Numbered from the stretch's first letter, positions 18,405 through 27,243 are shown. The stretch is DNA of 64,000 bases from DAOSCP01 sp035379625 (GCA_035379625.1 DAOSVM010000001.1:62001-126000), one strand, 5' to 3'. Notes: generated by a model not told the origin, from the sequence alone. Numbers and translations are program-made.

Positions 18405-19400
18405 TTATTTATTATCGTTATTATCATTTATATACAAGTCTACATCCATACCAAACTTTAAGCCCAAATTATTTACAATATCTGTTAGTTCTTGTAACGA
18501 TTTCTTACCAAAATTTTTGATTTTTAACAATTCACTTTCTTGTTTTCTTACTAAATCAGCTAAATATTTGATATTTGCTGCTTTTAAGCAATTGTAAGAT
18601 CTTACAGAAAGTTCAAAATCATCTATAGTTGTTAATAATATCTTTTTAATTCTTTCTTTTTCAACATCTTTTTCTGTAACTGGAGCTTCTTGTTGAGGTT
18701 CATAATCGAAATTAATAAACATTTGAATATGATCTTTAATAATTTTAGCTGCAACAGCTACTGCATCTTCAGGAGTAATAGAACCATCAGTAGTAACCTC
18801 AAGTATCAATTTTTCAAAATCGTTTCTATCTCCTACACGTACATTTTCAATTTCGTATTTAACATTAAGTATCGGAGTAAAAATAGAATCTATTGCTATA
18901 ATTCCAATACCTGTTTCAGGTAATTTTTGCTCGTAAGATGGTACGTATCCTTTACCTTGCGCTAAATACAAATCAATTTTAATTTTAGCGTTACTATCTA
19001 ATGTAGCTATATGCAAGTCAGGATTTAATATTTCAACATCAGGTGAAGCATCTTGTATATTTTTTGCAGTAAAGGTTGTTTCACCAGATACTTCTAATGA
19101 GATTTTATTAGTTTTTTTATTTAGTAATTTTAGTCTTACTTTTTTCAAATTCAAAACAATTTGTGTTACATCCTCGTAAACACCAGGTATTGTATCAAAT
19201 TCATGCAAAACACCATCGATTTTGATACCAGATATCGCAGCTCCTGGAATAGATGCCAACAAAACTCTTCTTAATGAATTTCCGATTGTAATGCCATAGC
19301 CTCTTTCTAAAGGCTGTACTATAAATTTACCATATGTACTACTATATGTACTTTCATCAATTTGAACACTATCTGGTAATTTGATTATAGGTGTACTCAT
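18405..19400 (-). CDS. rpoA: RNA polymerase alpha subunit
   Basis: The protein has 331 residues. The N-terminal dimerisation and assembly domain spans about 1-230 (GYGITIGNSLRRVLLASIPGAAI). A linker joins it to the C-terminal domain (about 255-320; SVRSYNCLKAANIKYLADL and IKNFGKKSLQE), which contacts UP elements and activators. The position between rpsD and rplQ is the classic alpha-operon order. Confidence 0.98.
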   Translation of the reverse strand: MSTPIIKLPDSVQIDESTYSSTYGKFIVQPLERGYGITIGNSLRRVLLASIPGAAISGIKIDGVLHEFDTIPGVYEDVTQIVLNLKKVRLKLLNKKTNKISLEVSGETTFTAKNIQDASPDVEILNPDLHIATLDSNAKIKIDLYLAQGKGYVPSYEQKLPETGIGIIAIDSIFTPILNVKYEIENVRVGDRNDFEKLILEVTTDGSITPEDAVAVAAKIIKDHIQMFINFDYEPQQEAPVTEKDVEKERIKKILLTTIDDFELSVRSYNCLKAANIKYLADLVRKQESELLKIKNFGKKSLQELTDIVNNLGLKFGMDVDLYINDNNDNK

Positions 19401-19424
19401 TTAGTTACCTATTTAATTTATAAA

Positions 19425-20051
19425 TTATTTAGAATATAACTCGACTATTAACTGTTCATTAACATTTAATGGTATATCAGCTCTTTCAGGAACTTGTAAA
19501 AATTTACCTACGAGTTGAGCTTTATCAATTTGTAACCATGGATATATTGTATCTGTTGATTTTTTCAACGATTCATGAATTACATCTAAATTTTTGCTTT
19601 CTTCTCTTACCTGTATCATATCACCTGCTTTAACTAAAATTGATGGAATATTTACAACTTTTCCATTCAATTTAAAGTGTGAATGTAAAATTAATTGTCT
19701 TGCCGCTTTTCTTGATGGTGCAAATCCTAACCTATAAACAACATTATCAAGTCTCCTTTCAAGTAATTTTATTAAATTTTCACCAGTAATGCCTTTAATT
19801 ATTAAGGCTTTTTCAAAATAAGTTCTAAATTGTTTTTCTAAAACGCCGTAGATTCTTTTAACTTTTTGTTTTTCTCTTAATTGTAAACCGTATTCAGAAT
19901 ACTTAGCTCTCTTATTTGCACCATGTTGGCCAGGCGCATAATTTTTCTTTTCTAAAGGACATTTATCTGTTAAACATTTAATACCTTTAAGAAAAAGTTT
20001 TTGTCTTTCTCTACGGCATAATTTACAATTAGCTCCTGTATATCTTGCCAT
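19425..20051 (-). CDS. rpsD: 30S ribosomal protein S4 (zinc type)
   Basis: The protein has 208 residues. Four N-terminal cysteines (C9, C12, C26, C31) form the zinc knuckle of the C+ type. The S4 RNA-binding fold lies at about 98-160 (RRLDNVVYRLGFAPSRKAARQ). S4 nucleates 16S rRNA folding and in some bacteria represses the alpha operon; no leader target can be shown here. ATG start, 23 nt after rpsK. Confidence 0.98.
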   Translation of the reverse strand: MARYTGANCKLCRRERQKLFLKGIKCLTDKCPLEKKNYAPGQHGANKRAKYSEYGLQLREKQKVKRIYGVLEKQFRTYFEKALIIKGITGENLIKLLERRLDNVVYRLGFAPSRKAARQLILHSHFKLNGKVVNIPSILVKAGDMIQVREESKNLDVIHESLKKSTDTIYPWLQIDKAQLVGKFLQVPERADIPLNVNEQLIVELYSK

Positions 20052-20073
20052 TAATTATCACCCTATTATATTA

Positions 20074-20460
20074 TTAAACTCTTCTCTTTTTAGGTGGTCT
20101 ACAACCATTATGTGGAATAGGTGTTACATCTTTTATTGTTAGTATTTGGAGACCAGCAGTATTCAAAGCTCTTATGGCAGCTTCTCTACCAGCACCAGGT
20201 CCTTTAACCAAAACGTCAACTTTTCTAACACCTAAATTATAAGCTTCTTTAGCTGCAGCTTCTGCAGTTACTTGTGCTGCATATGGTGTATTTTTTCTTG
20301 AACCTTTAAAATTATTTTTTCCAGCAGATGACCAAGATATTGTATTTCCATAAATATCTGTTATAGTAACAATAACATTATTAAATGTCGCTTGTATATG
20401 AGCTACACCATGCGCATCGACAAGAACTTTTTTCTTAGTTTTTTTTGCTGTCTTAGCCAA
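20074..20460 (-). CDS. rpsK: 30S ribosomal protein S11
   Basis: The protein has 128 residues. Standard S11 core (GVAHIQATFNNVIVTITD, GPGAGREAAIRAL) and C-terminus (NGCRPPKKRRV); it forms part of the platform near the mRNA exit. The start is TTG (TTG GCT AAG), set by GGAGAATATAGAT upstream. It is one of several non-ATG starts in this operon. Confidence 0.97.
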   Translation of the reverse strand: MAKTAKKTKKKVLVDAHGVAHIQATFNNVIVTITDIYGNTISWSSAGKNNFKGSRKNTPYAAQVTAEAAAKEAYNLGVRKVDVLVKGPGAGREAAIRALNTAGLQILTIKDVTPIPHNGCRPPKKRRV

Positions 20461-20479
20461 ATCTATATTCTCCTATTTT

Positions 20480-20860
20480 TTATTTCTTAACAGCTTTTTT
20501 CTTATTAGCAACTGTACGACGTTTTCCTTTTCTAGTTCTTGAGTTTGTCTTTGTTCTTTGTCCTCTTACAGGTAATCCTTTTTTGTGTCTTAACCCTCTG
20601 TAACAACCAATTTCCATCAAACGTTTAATATTTTGCTGAACTTCTGTTCTAAGCGCACCTTCAACTTTGTAATCACGATCGATAATATTTCTTAAAGCTG
20701 CAATTTCTTCTTCTGTTAATTCATGAACTCTTTTGTGAGGATCGACATTAGCTTTTTCACATAATTCAAATGTGTTTGTAGGACCAATTCCATATAAATA
20801 TGTTAGTCCTATCCATACTTTTTTATTCTTTGGTATATCAACACCTGCTAAACGAGCCAA
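20480..20860 (-). CDS. rpsM: 30S ribosomal protein S13
   Basis: The protein has 126 residues. S13 motifs are MARLAGVDIP, LYGIGPTN and RGLRHKKGLPVRGQRTKTN; it makes intersubunit and tRNA contacts in the head. The start is TTG (TTG GCT CGT) with GGAGGATAAT just upstream. It follows rpmJ by 15 nt. Confidence 0.97.
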   Translation of the reverse strand: MARLAGVDIPKNKKVWIGLTYLYGIGPTNTFELCEKANVDPHKRVHELTEEEIAALRNIIDRDYKVEGALRTEVQQNIKRLMEIGCYRGLRHKKGLPVRGQRTKTNSRTRKGKRRTVANKKKAVKK

Positions 20861-20875
20861 ATTATCCTCCTATTA

Positions 20876-20992
20876 TTATCCTTGACGTTGTTTGTGTTTT
20901 GGATTTTTACTACATATTATTCTAACTGCACCTTTTCTCTTTATTACTTTACAGTGCTCACATATTTTTTTTACGGATGCTCTAACCTTCAT
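20876..20992 (-). CDS. rpmJ: 50S ribosomal protein L36
   Basis: The protein has 38 residues (MKVRASVKKICEHCKVIKR...KHKQRQG), found by reading the gap between infA and rpsM. C11, C14, C27 and H33 form the zinc ribbon of the C+ type. It sits at the usual infA-rpmJ-rpsM position. ATG start with AGGAGATAAA upstream. Confidence 0.97.
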   Translation of the reverse strand: MKVRASVKKICEHCKVIKRKGAVRIICSKNPKHKQRQG

Positions 20993-21009
20993 TTTATCTC
21001 CTAATGTGC

Positions 21010-21228
21010 TTATTTATATCTATAAATAATTCGACCTTTATTAAGATCATAAGGTGATAATTCTAAGGCAACTCTATCACCTACCAATATTTTTATATAG
21101 TGCATTCTCATTTTGCCTGATATATGCGAAAGTACTTCATGACCGTTATCTAATTTTACTTTAAAATACGCATTAGGTAATGTTTCTGTAACAATGCCGT
21201 CTACTTTAATTAATCCTTGTTTTGCCAT
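21010..21228 (-). CDS. infA: Translation initiation factor IF-1
   Basis: The protein has 72 residues, a single S1/OB-fold domain (KVDGIVTETLPNAYFKVKLDNGHEVLSHISGKMR in two blocks). IF-1 binds the 30S A site during initiation. It starts 1 nt after the map stop codon and continues into rpmJ after 17 nt. Confidence 0.97.
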   Translation of the reverse strand: MAKQGLIKVDGIVTETLPNAYFKVKLDNGHEVLSHISGKMRMHYIKILVGDRVALELSPYDLNKGRIIYRYK

Positions 21229-21229
21229 A

Positions 21230-21991
21230 TTATTCTTCTGTTAATATTTCTGGTTTATTCCCATTAATCAATATTGTATGCTCAAAATGTGCTGAATAAC
21301 TATAGTCGGCACTCATTATTGTCCAGCCATCACGTCCAGAAATAACTTCATCAGTCCCAATATTTACCATAGGTTCAATTGCTAAAGTCATCCCATTTTT
21401 TAATTTAGGTCCTTTACCTGGTTGACCATAATTAGGAATTTGTGGATCTTCGTGTAAATATTTACCAACTCCATGACCGGTTAATGCTTTTACTACATGG
21501 AAACCATTAGCTTCAACAAATTCTTGAATTGCATGTGAGATATCGCCGATTCTGTTACCTTCTATAGCTTGTTCTATTCCTAAGTACAATGATTTCTTAG
21601 TAACTTCAACTAATTTTTCAACAATCGGTGGTACATCACCAACAATAAATGTCTTTGCCATATCACTATAATAACCATCAACAATCAATCCTGCATCAAT
21701 CGATACTATATCACCACTTTTTATCTGTTTATTGTTGGGTATTCCATGCACAACCACTTCATTAACAGATATACACAAATTTGCTGGATAAGGTGGTAAT
21801 CCGTATACTTTATAACCCTTAAATGCCGAAATCGCTTTGTTTTCTTTTATAAAGTTTTCTGCAATATTATCTAATTCTAAAGGTGTTATCCCTTCAACAA
21901 CATTTTTTTCCAAAATTTTAAAAAGTGAGCTTAGTAATTTACAACTTTTTTTTATATTTTCAATATCTTTTTTACTTTTTATTATAATCAA
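21230..21991 (-). CDS. map: Methionine aminopeptidase, type I
   Basis: The protein has 253 residues and removes N-terminal methionine from new proteins. The metal ligands are present: two Asp in IDAGLIVDGYYSDMAKT, His in GHGVGKYLHEDP, Glu in LAIEPMVN and Glu in FEHTILI. The start is TTG and overlaps the secY stop as TTGA; no ATG fits the family N-terminus (IKSKKDIENIKKS). It sits between secY and infA as in many bacteria. Confidence 0.95.
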   Translation of the reverse strand: MIIIKSKKDIENIKKSCKLLSSLFKILEKNVVEGITPLELDNIAENFIKENKAISAFKGYKVYGLPPYPANLCISVNEVVVHGIPNNKQIKSGDIVSIDAGLIVDGYYSDMAKTFIVGDVPPIVEKLVEVTKKSLYLGIEQAIEGNRIGDISHAIQEFVEANGFHVVKALTGHGVGKYLHEDPQIPNYGQPGKGPKLKNGMTLAIEPMVNIGTDEVISGRDGWTIMSADYSYSAHFEHTILINGNKPEILTEE

Positions 21992-23328
21992 TATCTTCTA
22001 CCTTTAATTCTACCTGTCTTCATAAAACTATCATAATGTCTCATAATTAAATGAGATTCAATTTGTTGTAAAGTATCCAACGCTACACCTACAACAATTA
22101 ACAAACTGGTGCCACCAAAAAAACCTGCAAATCTACCTGATACTCCTAATGAATTCATAAAAGTAGGTAGTATAGCAATAATCGCTAAGAAAATAGATCC
22201 TGGCAATGTAATCTTTGTAAGGATATTATCTATAAATTCAGAAGTATGTTTACCTGGACGAATACCAGGGATGAAACCACCTTGTTTTTGCATATTATCA
22301 GCAACATCTTTTGGATTGAAAGCAATTGCTGTATAGAAATATGTAAAGAATATTATAATTAAGGCATAAATTATCGAATAAGTCCATGATGTATGCACAA
22401 AATATGATGACAACTTTTGAGCAAATTCGCTATTTGGGAAAAATGATAAAAGTGTATTTGGTAAAAACATAATTGACTGAGCAAAAATAATAGGCATTAC
22501 TCCAGCAGTATTAACTTTTAGTGGTATATACTGAGTAACACCACCCATAACTTTATTCCCAACAACTCTTCTAGCATATTCAACAGGAATTCTTCTAGTG
22601 CCTTGTGTAATTAGAATAACAGCTGCTATTATAAATACCATGAGGATTAATATTATCATTTCTACAATTAAATTTCTTGCACCTGATTCAATTAATCTAT
22701 ACTCGTCTAATAAAGCATAAGGTAATCTATCAATAATACCGATAAAAATAATTAATGATATACCATTTCCAATACCGCGTTCTGTTATTTGTTCACCCAT
22801 CCACATCAAAAACATAGTAGCAGTAGTTAGAACTACAACTGTTGTAAGTGTAAAACCTAATCCTTGAATAGATTCTGGAATTATTGAAACACCGTTAGAT
22901 TGAATATAAGATAGATGAATTGCAACGCCCCATGCTTGCATTGCAGAAATAAGAACAGTTCCGTATCTTGTAAGCTGGTTTATTTTCTTTCTCCCCTCTT
23001 CGCCTTCATGCTGTAATTTTTGGAAATAGGGAATGACAGCACCAAGTAATTGAATAATGATAGATGATGAAATATAGGGCATTATACCTAATGCAAAAAT
23101 AGCTGCATTACTGAATGCACCCCCTACAAACATATCATATAAAGAAAATAATGTATCGGAACCTCTTGAATTAGCCATTGCTTGAGCTAATACTGATGCA
23201 TTAACTCCTGGCAAAGTTATATGAGCACCGATCCTTACAATAATTAAAAGAGCTAAGGTATAGAGAATTCTATCTTTTAGCTCTTTAATCTTAAAAATAT
23301 TACGAATTGTTTCTGAAAATGTTGCCAT
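21988..23328 (-). CDS. secY: Protein translocase subunit SecY
   Basis: The protein has 446 residues with ten transmembrane helices; it forms the Sec channel in the inner membrane. Recognisable parts are PYISSSIIIQLLGA (helix 2), GTRRIPVEYARRVVG (cytoplasmic loop for ribosome/SecA) and NPKDVADNMQKQGGFIPGIRPG. Its ATG overlaps the rplO stop (TAATG) and its stop overlaps the map start, so translation is coupled on both sides. Confidence 0.98.
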   Translation of the reverse strand: MATFSETIRNIFKIKELKDRILYTLALLIIVRIGAHITLPGVNASVLAQAMANSRGSDTLFSLYDMFVGGAFSNAAIFALGIMPYISSSIIIQLLGAVIPYFQKLQHEGEEGRKKINQLTRYGTVLISAMQAWGVAIHLSYIQSNGVSIIPESIQGLGFTLTTVVVLTTATMFLMWMGEQITERGIGNGISLIIFIGIIDRLPYALLDEYRLIESGARNLIVEMIILILMVFIIAAVILITQGTRRIPVEYARRVVGNKVMGGVTQYIPLKVNTAGVMPIIFAQSIMFLPNTLLSFFPNSEFAQKLSSYFVHTSWTYSIIYALIIIFFTYFYTAIAFNPKDVADNMQKQGGFIPGIRPGKHTSEFIDNILTKITLPGSIFLAIIAILPTFMNSLGVSGRFAGFFGGTSLLIVVGVALDTLQQIESHLIMRHYDSFMKTGRIKGRRY

Positions 23329-23786
23329 TAATCTTCTATAATTGTTATTGTTCCACCAAGTTTTTGGACTTTTTCAATTGCTGATTTACTAGCTTTGTAA
23401 GCTTGAATATTAACTTTTACTGTTAAATCACCATCGCCTAAAATTTTATATAAATTATTTACATCATTTAATACAGAATATTCAAATAACACTTCTGGTG
23501 TAATTTCTGTTATATTATTATTTTTAGCGATTTCTTCAATTCTATTTAAATTAACTGGTAAATATACTTGTTTAAATGGACTTTTGAAGCCACGTTTAGG
23601 AACTCTTCTGATAAGTGGCATTTGACCACCTTCAAAACCTAATTTTCTTCTAGAACCCGAACGTGATTTATCACCATTCATACCTCTTGTTGCTTGTCCA
23701 CCATGACCTGATCCTTCACCACGTCCAACTCTTTTATCATTTTTTCTTGAACCTTTTGCATATTTCAAATTGCTTAGAATATCCAT
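23328..23786 (-). CDS. rplO: 50S ribosomal protein L15
   Basis: The glycine- and arginine-rich N-terminal half (GRGEGSGHGGQATRG) and RKLGFEGGQMPLIRRVPKRGF identify L15. The ATG at 23786 (MDILSNLKYAKGS) is preferred to the GTG three codons upstream, because AAGGTG is spaced correctly for the ATG and the family starts here. It gives 152 residues. It is followed by secY with a one-base stop/start overlap. Confidence 0.96.
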   Translation of the reverse strand: MDILSNLKYAKGSRKNDKRVGRGEGSGHGGQATRGMNGDKSRSGSRRKLGFEGGQMPLIRRVPKRGFKSPFKQVYLPVNLNRIEEIAKNNNITEITPEVLFEYSVLNDVNNLYKILGDGDLTVKVNIQAYKASKSAIEKVQKLGGTITIIED

Positions 23787-23796
23787 GAATTTCACC

Positions 23797-23979
23797 TTAA
23801 TTTATTTCTTTTACAGAAACTAAATGTTTTACTTTTTCAATCATTCCTCTTATTTGAGGTGTATCTTCAAATACTCTCACTGAATTCATTTTTCTTAAAC
23901 CTAAAGCTTCCATAGTTCTTTTTTGATCTTTAGGCCTATCGATAACACTTGCTATTTTTTTTACTTCTAATTTTGCCAT
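23797..23979 (-). CDS. rpmD: 50S ribosomal protein L30
   Basis: The protein has 60 residues, the bacterial short form (VKKIASVIDRPKDQKRTMEALGLRKM, split by the usual loop, then IRGMIEKVKHLV). It lies 4 nt after rpsE and before rplO, in the normal spc order. Confidence 0.95.
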   Translation of the reverse strand: MAKLEVKKIASVIDRPKDQKRTMEALGLRKMNSVRVFEDTPQIRGMIEKVKHLVSVKEIN

Positions 23980-23983
23980 AATA

Positions 23984-24508
23984 CTAATCTGCTTTGTTAA
24001 ACAATTGATTTAATGTTAATTTTCTTTTTTGTGCAACAGTTTTTGCATCCATAAGACTAAGTAAAGCATTTAATGTGGCTTTAACTTGATTATGTGGATT
24101 ACTTGAACCTAAAGATTTAGTTAATACGTCTTGAACACCTGCCATTTCTAATACAGCTCTGACAGCACCACCAGCAATAAGACCTGTACCTGGAGAAGCT
24201 GGTTTAATTAAAACTTTTGCTGCACCAAATTTACCAATTACTTCATGAGGGATTTTTCCATTCAATACATTTACTTTATAAACATTCTTTTTCGCACTTT
24301 CAATTCCTTTTGATATAGCGTCAGTAACCTCGTTAGCTTTACCTAAACCAATACCTACATGTCCATTTTGATCACCAACAACCACAATAGCGTTAAAACC
24401 GAATCTTCTACCACCTTTTACTACTTTAGCAACACGGTTAATATGAACTACTTTTTCCTTTAAATTTTCAATATCACTTACTCTTATATTTTTCAATTTT
24501 AACCTCAT
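23984..24508 (-). CDS. rpsE: 30S ribosomal protein S5
   Basis: The start is the ATG at 24508 (MRLKLKNIRVSDIENLKEK), giving 174 residues. The longer open frame upstream is a translation of the tRNA-Gln gene and is rejected. The S5 double-stranded-RNA-like domain (VVHINRVAKVVKGGRRFGF) and the C-terminal domain (GLIAGGAVRAVLEMAGV, SSNPHNQVKATLNAL) are complete. S5 takes part in decoding accuracy. The tRNA ends only about 12 nt upstream of the start, leaving no room for a good SD, so translation after tRNA excision needs explaining. Confidence 0.95.
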   Translation of the reverse strand: MRLKLKNIRVSDIENLKEKVVHINRVAKVVKGGRRFGFNAIVVVGDQNGHVGIGLGKANEVTDAISKGIESAKKNVYKVNVLNGKIPHEVIGKFGAAKVLIKPASPGTGLIAGGAVRAVLEMAGVQDVLTKSLGSSNPHNQVKATLNALLSLMDAKTVAQKRKLTLNQLFNKAD

Positions 24509-24520
24509 TTTTTTAACTTG

Positions 24521-24591
24521 CTGCCGAGAGAGGATTCGAACCTCTACATACGGCTCCAAAGGCCGCTGTCCTACCTTTAGACGACTCGGCA
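24521..24591 (-). tRNA. tRNA-Gln (anticodon TTG)
   Basis: A complete cloverleaf reads on the minus strand. The 7-bp acceptor stem is TGCCGAG/CTCGGCA, the D-arm begins GTC and ends GAC, and the 5-bp anticodon stem closes the loop CTTTGGA with anticodon TTG. The T-arm is AGAGG-TTCGAAT-CCTCT and the discriminator base is G. CCA is not encoded. It lies between rplR (stop at 24602) and rpsE (start at 24508) in the same direction, so it must be cut out of the ribosomal-protein transcript. Confidence 0.95.
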
Positions 24592-24601
24592 ATATGTATT
24601 A

Positions 24602-24967
24602 TTAAAATTCTAATCCATTTTCTCTTGCTGAATCTGCTAATGCTTTAACTCTTCCATGATATCTAAAGCCATTTCTATCGAATACTACTTTTGTAATATT
24701 ATTCTTTTTAGCAATTTCAGCAGCAAATTTACCTACAACTTTACTTTGTTCAATTTTAGTTTTAACATCTTTTAATTGTTCTTTAACTTCCTTTGTTAAT
24801 GAAGAAACACCAGTTAGAGTTTTTCCATTAACATCATCAACAAATTGAACATACATATATTTAAGGCTTTTATATACTACCATTCTTGGTCTTTCAGGAG
24901 TACCAGTAATTTTCTTTCTTATTCTATTTTTAATAGCTTCTCTAGATGATTTTCTTGTTTTAATCAT
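24602..24967 (-). CDS. rplR: 50S ribosomal protein L18
   Basis: The protein has 121 residues. Basic N-terminus (RKSSREAIKNRIRKKI), then GTPERPRMVVYKSLKYMYVQ and the C-terminal VVFDRNGFRYHGRVKALADSAR typical of L18, which binds 5S rRNA. Its stop is only 10 nt from the mature 5' end of tRNA-Gln, so RNase P cleavage would release the end of this message. Confidence 0.97.
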   Translation of the reverse strand: MIKTRKSSREAIKNRIRKKITGTPERPRMVVYKSLKYMYVQFVDDVNGKTLTGVSSLTKEVKEQLKDVKTKIEQSKVVGKFAAEIAKKNNITKVVFDRNGFRYHGRVKALADSARENGLEF

Positions 24968-24983
24968 TTTTGTTTACCTTCAA

Positions 24984-25520
24984 TTATTTACCTGCTTTAC
25001 CGGCTTTTCTAATAATTTCTTCATCTGAATATTTAATACCTTTTCCTTTGTAAGGCTCAGGTTTTCTGAATGATCTAATTTTTGCAGAAACTAATCCTAC
25101 TAATTGTTTATCGATTCCTGAAACCTTAACTTGGTTAGGATTTACAACTTCGACTTTTACATCTGAAGGTGGTATAAAATATATTGGATGTGAATACCCA
25201 ACCATTACTAACAAGTTATTTCCTTTTTGTTCGAAACGATATCCAACACCGACTAAATCCAAAACTCTGGTATAACCTTCTGTTACGCCAACGATTAAAT
25301 TGTTTATATTTGCTCTTGTTGTACCGTGTATAGCTCTTATAAATTTTTCATCACTATTTCTTTTAACTTCGATAGTATTATTTTCAAATACTACTTCCAA
25401 ATTTGGATTTATCTCAGTTTTTAATTCTCCTTTAGGACCTTTTACAGTTAAAATACCATTTTCTAATTTTACTGTAACTCCATTAGGAATATTTATGAGT
25501 TTTTTTCCTATTCTTGACAC
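24984..25520 (-). CDS. rplF: 50S ribosomal protein L6
   Basis: The protein has 178 residues with the two repeated L6 folds (GVTVKLENGILTVKGPKGEL; GVDKQ-like SGIDKQLVGLVSAKIRSFRKPEPYKGKGI in two blocks). It sits near the sarcin-ricin loop and factor-binding site. The start is GTG (GTG TCA AGA ATA), with GGAG 6 nt upstream. Confidence 0.97.
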   Translation of the reverse strand: MSRIGKKLINIPNGVTVKLENGILTVKGPKGELKTEINPNLEVVFENNTIEVKRNSDEKFIRAIHGTTRANINNLIVGVTEGYTRVLDLVGVGYRFEQKGNNLLVMVGYSHPIYFIPPSDVKVEVVNPNQVKVSGIDKQLVGLVSAKIRSFRKPEPYKGKGIKYSDEEIIRKAGKAGK

Positions 25521-25540
25521 TTTTTACTCCGTAATAAATA

Positions 25541-25939
25541 TTACCAAATTTTGCAAAGAATTTCACCACCTACATTTTTCATTCTAGCTTCTTGATCACT
25601 CATTACGCCAGATGAAGTAGATACAACAACTATACCCAAACCATTTTTTACTCTTGGTAATTCTTTAGCACCTTTATAAACATGAATACCAGGTGTACTT
25701 ACTCTTTCTAGACCTGTAATAGCTGATACACCATTTACGAATCTTAGATTAACTCTTAATGATTTTTTATTATTTCCTTCATCAATAACATCGTAACTTT
25801 CAATATAGCCATTTCTTTTTAAAACTTCTGCTAAATTAACCTTAAATTTTGTAGAAGGCATAACAACATATTTTTTACGCGCTTTTATAGCGTTACGTAA
25901 TCTTGTAAGCATATCACCAATTGGATCACTTATTAACAT
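25541..25939 (-). CDS. rpsH: 30S ribosomal protein S8
   Basis: The protein has 132 residues. Motifs DPIGDMLTRLRNAIKA at the N-terminus and GLGIVVVSTSSGVMSDQEA with the terminal GGEILCKIW are standard. S8 binds the central 16S rRNA domain and in E. coli represses the spc operon at its L5 leader; no such fold was identified here. Confidence 0.97.
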   Translation of the reverse strand: MLISDPIGDMLTRLRNAIKARKKYVVMPSTKFKVNLAEVLKRNGYIESYDVIDEGNNKKSLRVNLRFVNGVSAITGLERVSTPGIHVYKGAKELPRVKNGLGIVVVSTSSGVMSDQEARMKNVGGEILCKIW

Positions 25940-25954
25940 ATTTTAACTCCTTAC

Positions 25955-26224
25955 TTACCAACTTGCTTTTTTGATACCAGGGATCTCTCCTCTCAAGCAC
26001 ATTTCACGAAACACAAGCCTTGAGATTCCAAATTTTCTATAATTTCCTCTTGCCCTACCAGTAAAAACGCATCGATTTCTTAATCTTACTTTTGATGAAT
26101 TTTTTGGTAGCATTTGTAATGCTTCATAATCGCCTTTTTCTTTTAACTCAGCTCTTAATTTAGCATACTTTTCAACAAGTTTCTGCTTTTTTATTTCTTT
26201 TGCAAATTGTGCTTTTCTAGCCAT
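25955..26224 (-). CDS. rpsN: 30S ribosomal protein S14 (zinc-free type)
   Basis: The protein has 89 residues, the long C- form. The place of the CxxC zinc motif has RCVFTGRARGNYRKFG with a single cysteine. The C-terminus GEIPGIKKASW is conserved. S4 and L36 in this operon are by contrast zinc-binding types. ATG start. Confidence 0.96.
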   Translation of the reverse strand: MARKAQFAKEIKKQKLVEKYAKLRAELKEKGDYEALQMLPKNSSKVRLRNRCVFTGRARGNYRKFGISRLVFREMCLRGEIPGIKKASW

Positions 26225-26240
26225 TTATATGAACCTCTTT

Positions 26241-26900
26241 TTAATTTCCTTCTTTCTTTCTGAATGGCATACCGAATAATTTCAATAACTCATAAGCTTC
26301 AGCATCAGTTTTAGCTGTAGTTACAAAAGTTATATCCATACCGAAAATTCTATTTACTCTATCAAGATTAATTTCTGGGAAAATTGTATGTTCTTTAATA
26401 CCTAAAGTATAATTACCTTTTCCATCGAAAGATTTATCAGGTACACCTTTAAAGTCCCTAACTTTTGGTAATGCTAAATTAATAAATCTATCCATAAAAT
26501 CATACATTCTACCAGATCTTAATGTAGCTGCTGCACCTATTTTCATCCCTTCACGTAATTTGAAATTAGAAATAGATTTTTTAGCAGACCTTACACTTGG
26601 TCTTTGTCCTAATATCATTGTCAAATCTTTAACAATATCTTCCAATACTTTAGGATCCTGCGTTGCATAACCAACACCAGTATTAACAACAACTTTTACA
26701 ATTTTAGGAACTTCCATTATATTTTTATAATGGAATTTTTCCATCATTGCTGGAACAATTTCTTTTTTATATTTTTCATATAGTCTTGAAGTTACTTTAT
26801 CAACTACTGCAACCTTACTTTTATCAACTACTTCTTTTCCTGATTTAGATTTAGGTTGTATAGTAGCTTGCTTAGATGTTTGTTTTTTCTTTTCTGCCAT
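26241..26900 (-). CDS. rplE: 50S ribosomal protein L5 with N-terminal extension
   Basis: The protein has 219 residues, about 37 more than usual. The extra N-terminus is rich in Lys, Ser, Gln and Val (MAEKKKQTSKQATIQPKSKS) and precedes the normal start region (VTSRLYEKYKKEIVPAMMEKF). The core has IMEVPKIVKVVVNTGVG, LREGMKIGAAATLRSGRMYDFMD and the C-terminal GMDITFVTTAKTDAEA. L5 holds 5S rRNA and touches P-site tRNA. No internal ATG offers a shorter start at the expected place, so the extension is probably real. Confidence 0.96.
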   Translation of the reverse strand: MAEKKKQTSKQATIQPKSKSGKEVVDKSKVAVVDKVTSRLYEKYKKEIVPAMMEKFHYKNIMEVPKIVKVVVNTGVGYATQDPKVLEDIVKDLTMILGQRPSVRSAKKSISNFKLREGMKIGAAATLRSGRMYDFMDRFINLALPKVRDFKGVPDKSFDGKGNYTLGIKEHTIFPEINLDRVNRIFGMDITFVTTAKTDAEAYELLKLFGMPFRKKEGN

Positions 26901-26919
26901 TTTCTCATTAATCCTTTTA

Positions 26920-27243
26920 TTATATCATTTCACCACTAGTTTTAAGGACACGTACTTTTTTATTTTTTCCAGTTTTCTCATCAATAATAAAAGCAAAACC
27001 TACTCTTGACCCTTTTTTATTTTTTTCATCATAATACATAACATTAGAGATATGAATTGGCATTTCTTTCTCAATTATACCACCTTGAGGGTTTAATTGA
27101 GTTGGTCTTGTGTGTTTTTTCCTAATATTAACACCTTCAATGATAACACGATTTTCTTTAGGTAATACTTTTAATATTTTACCAGTTTTTCCTTTATCAT
27201 TACCTGCAATTACTATAACTGTATCGCCTTTTTTGAATTTCAT
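26920..27243 (-). CDS. rplX: 50S ribosomal protein L24
   Basis: The protein has 107 residues. The KOW motif is at the start (KGDTVIVIAGNDKGKTGKIL), followed by GVNIRKKHTRPTQLNPQGGI, typical of L24, an assembly initiator of the large subunit. ATG start; 21 nt after rplN. Confidence 0.97.
   Translation of the reverse strand: MKFKKGDTVIVIAGNDKGKTGKILKVLPKENRVIIEGVNIRKKHTRPTQLNPQGGIIEKEMPIHISNVMYYDEKNKKGSRVGFAFIIDEKTGKNKKVRVLKTSGEMI

Noticed and set aside
24509..24592. N-terminal extension of S5 (residues MPSRLKVGQRPLEP...)
   Set aside because: It is the tRNA-Gln gene read as protein; S5 starts at the ATG at 24508.
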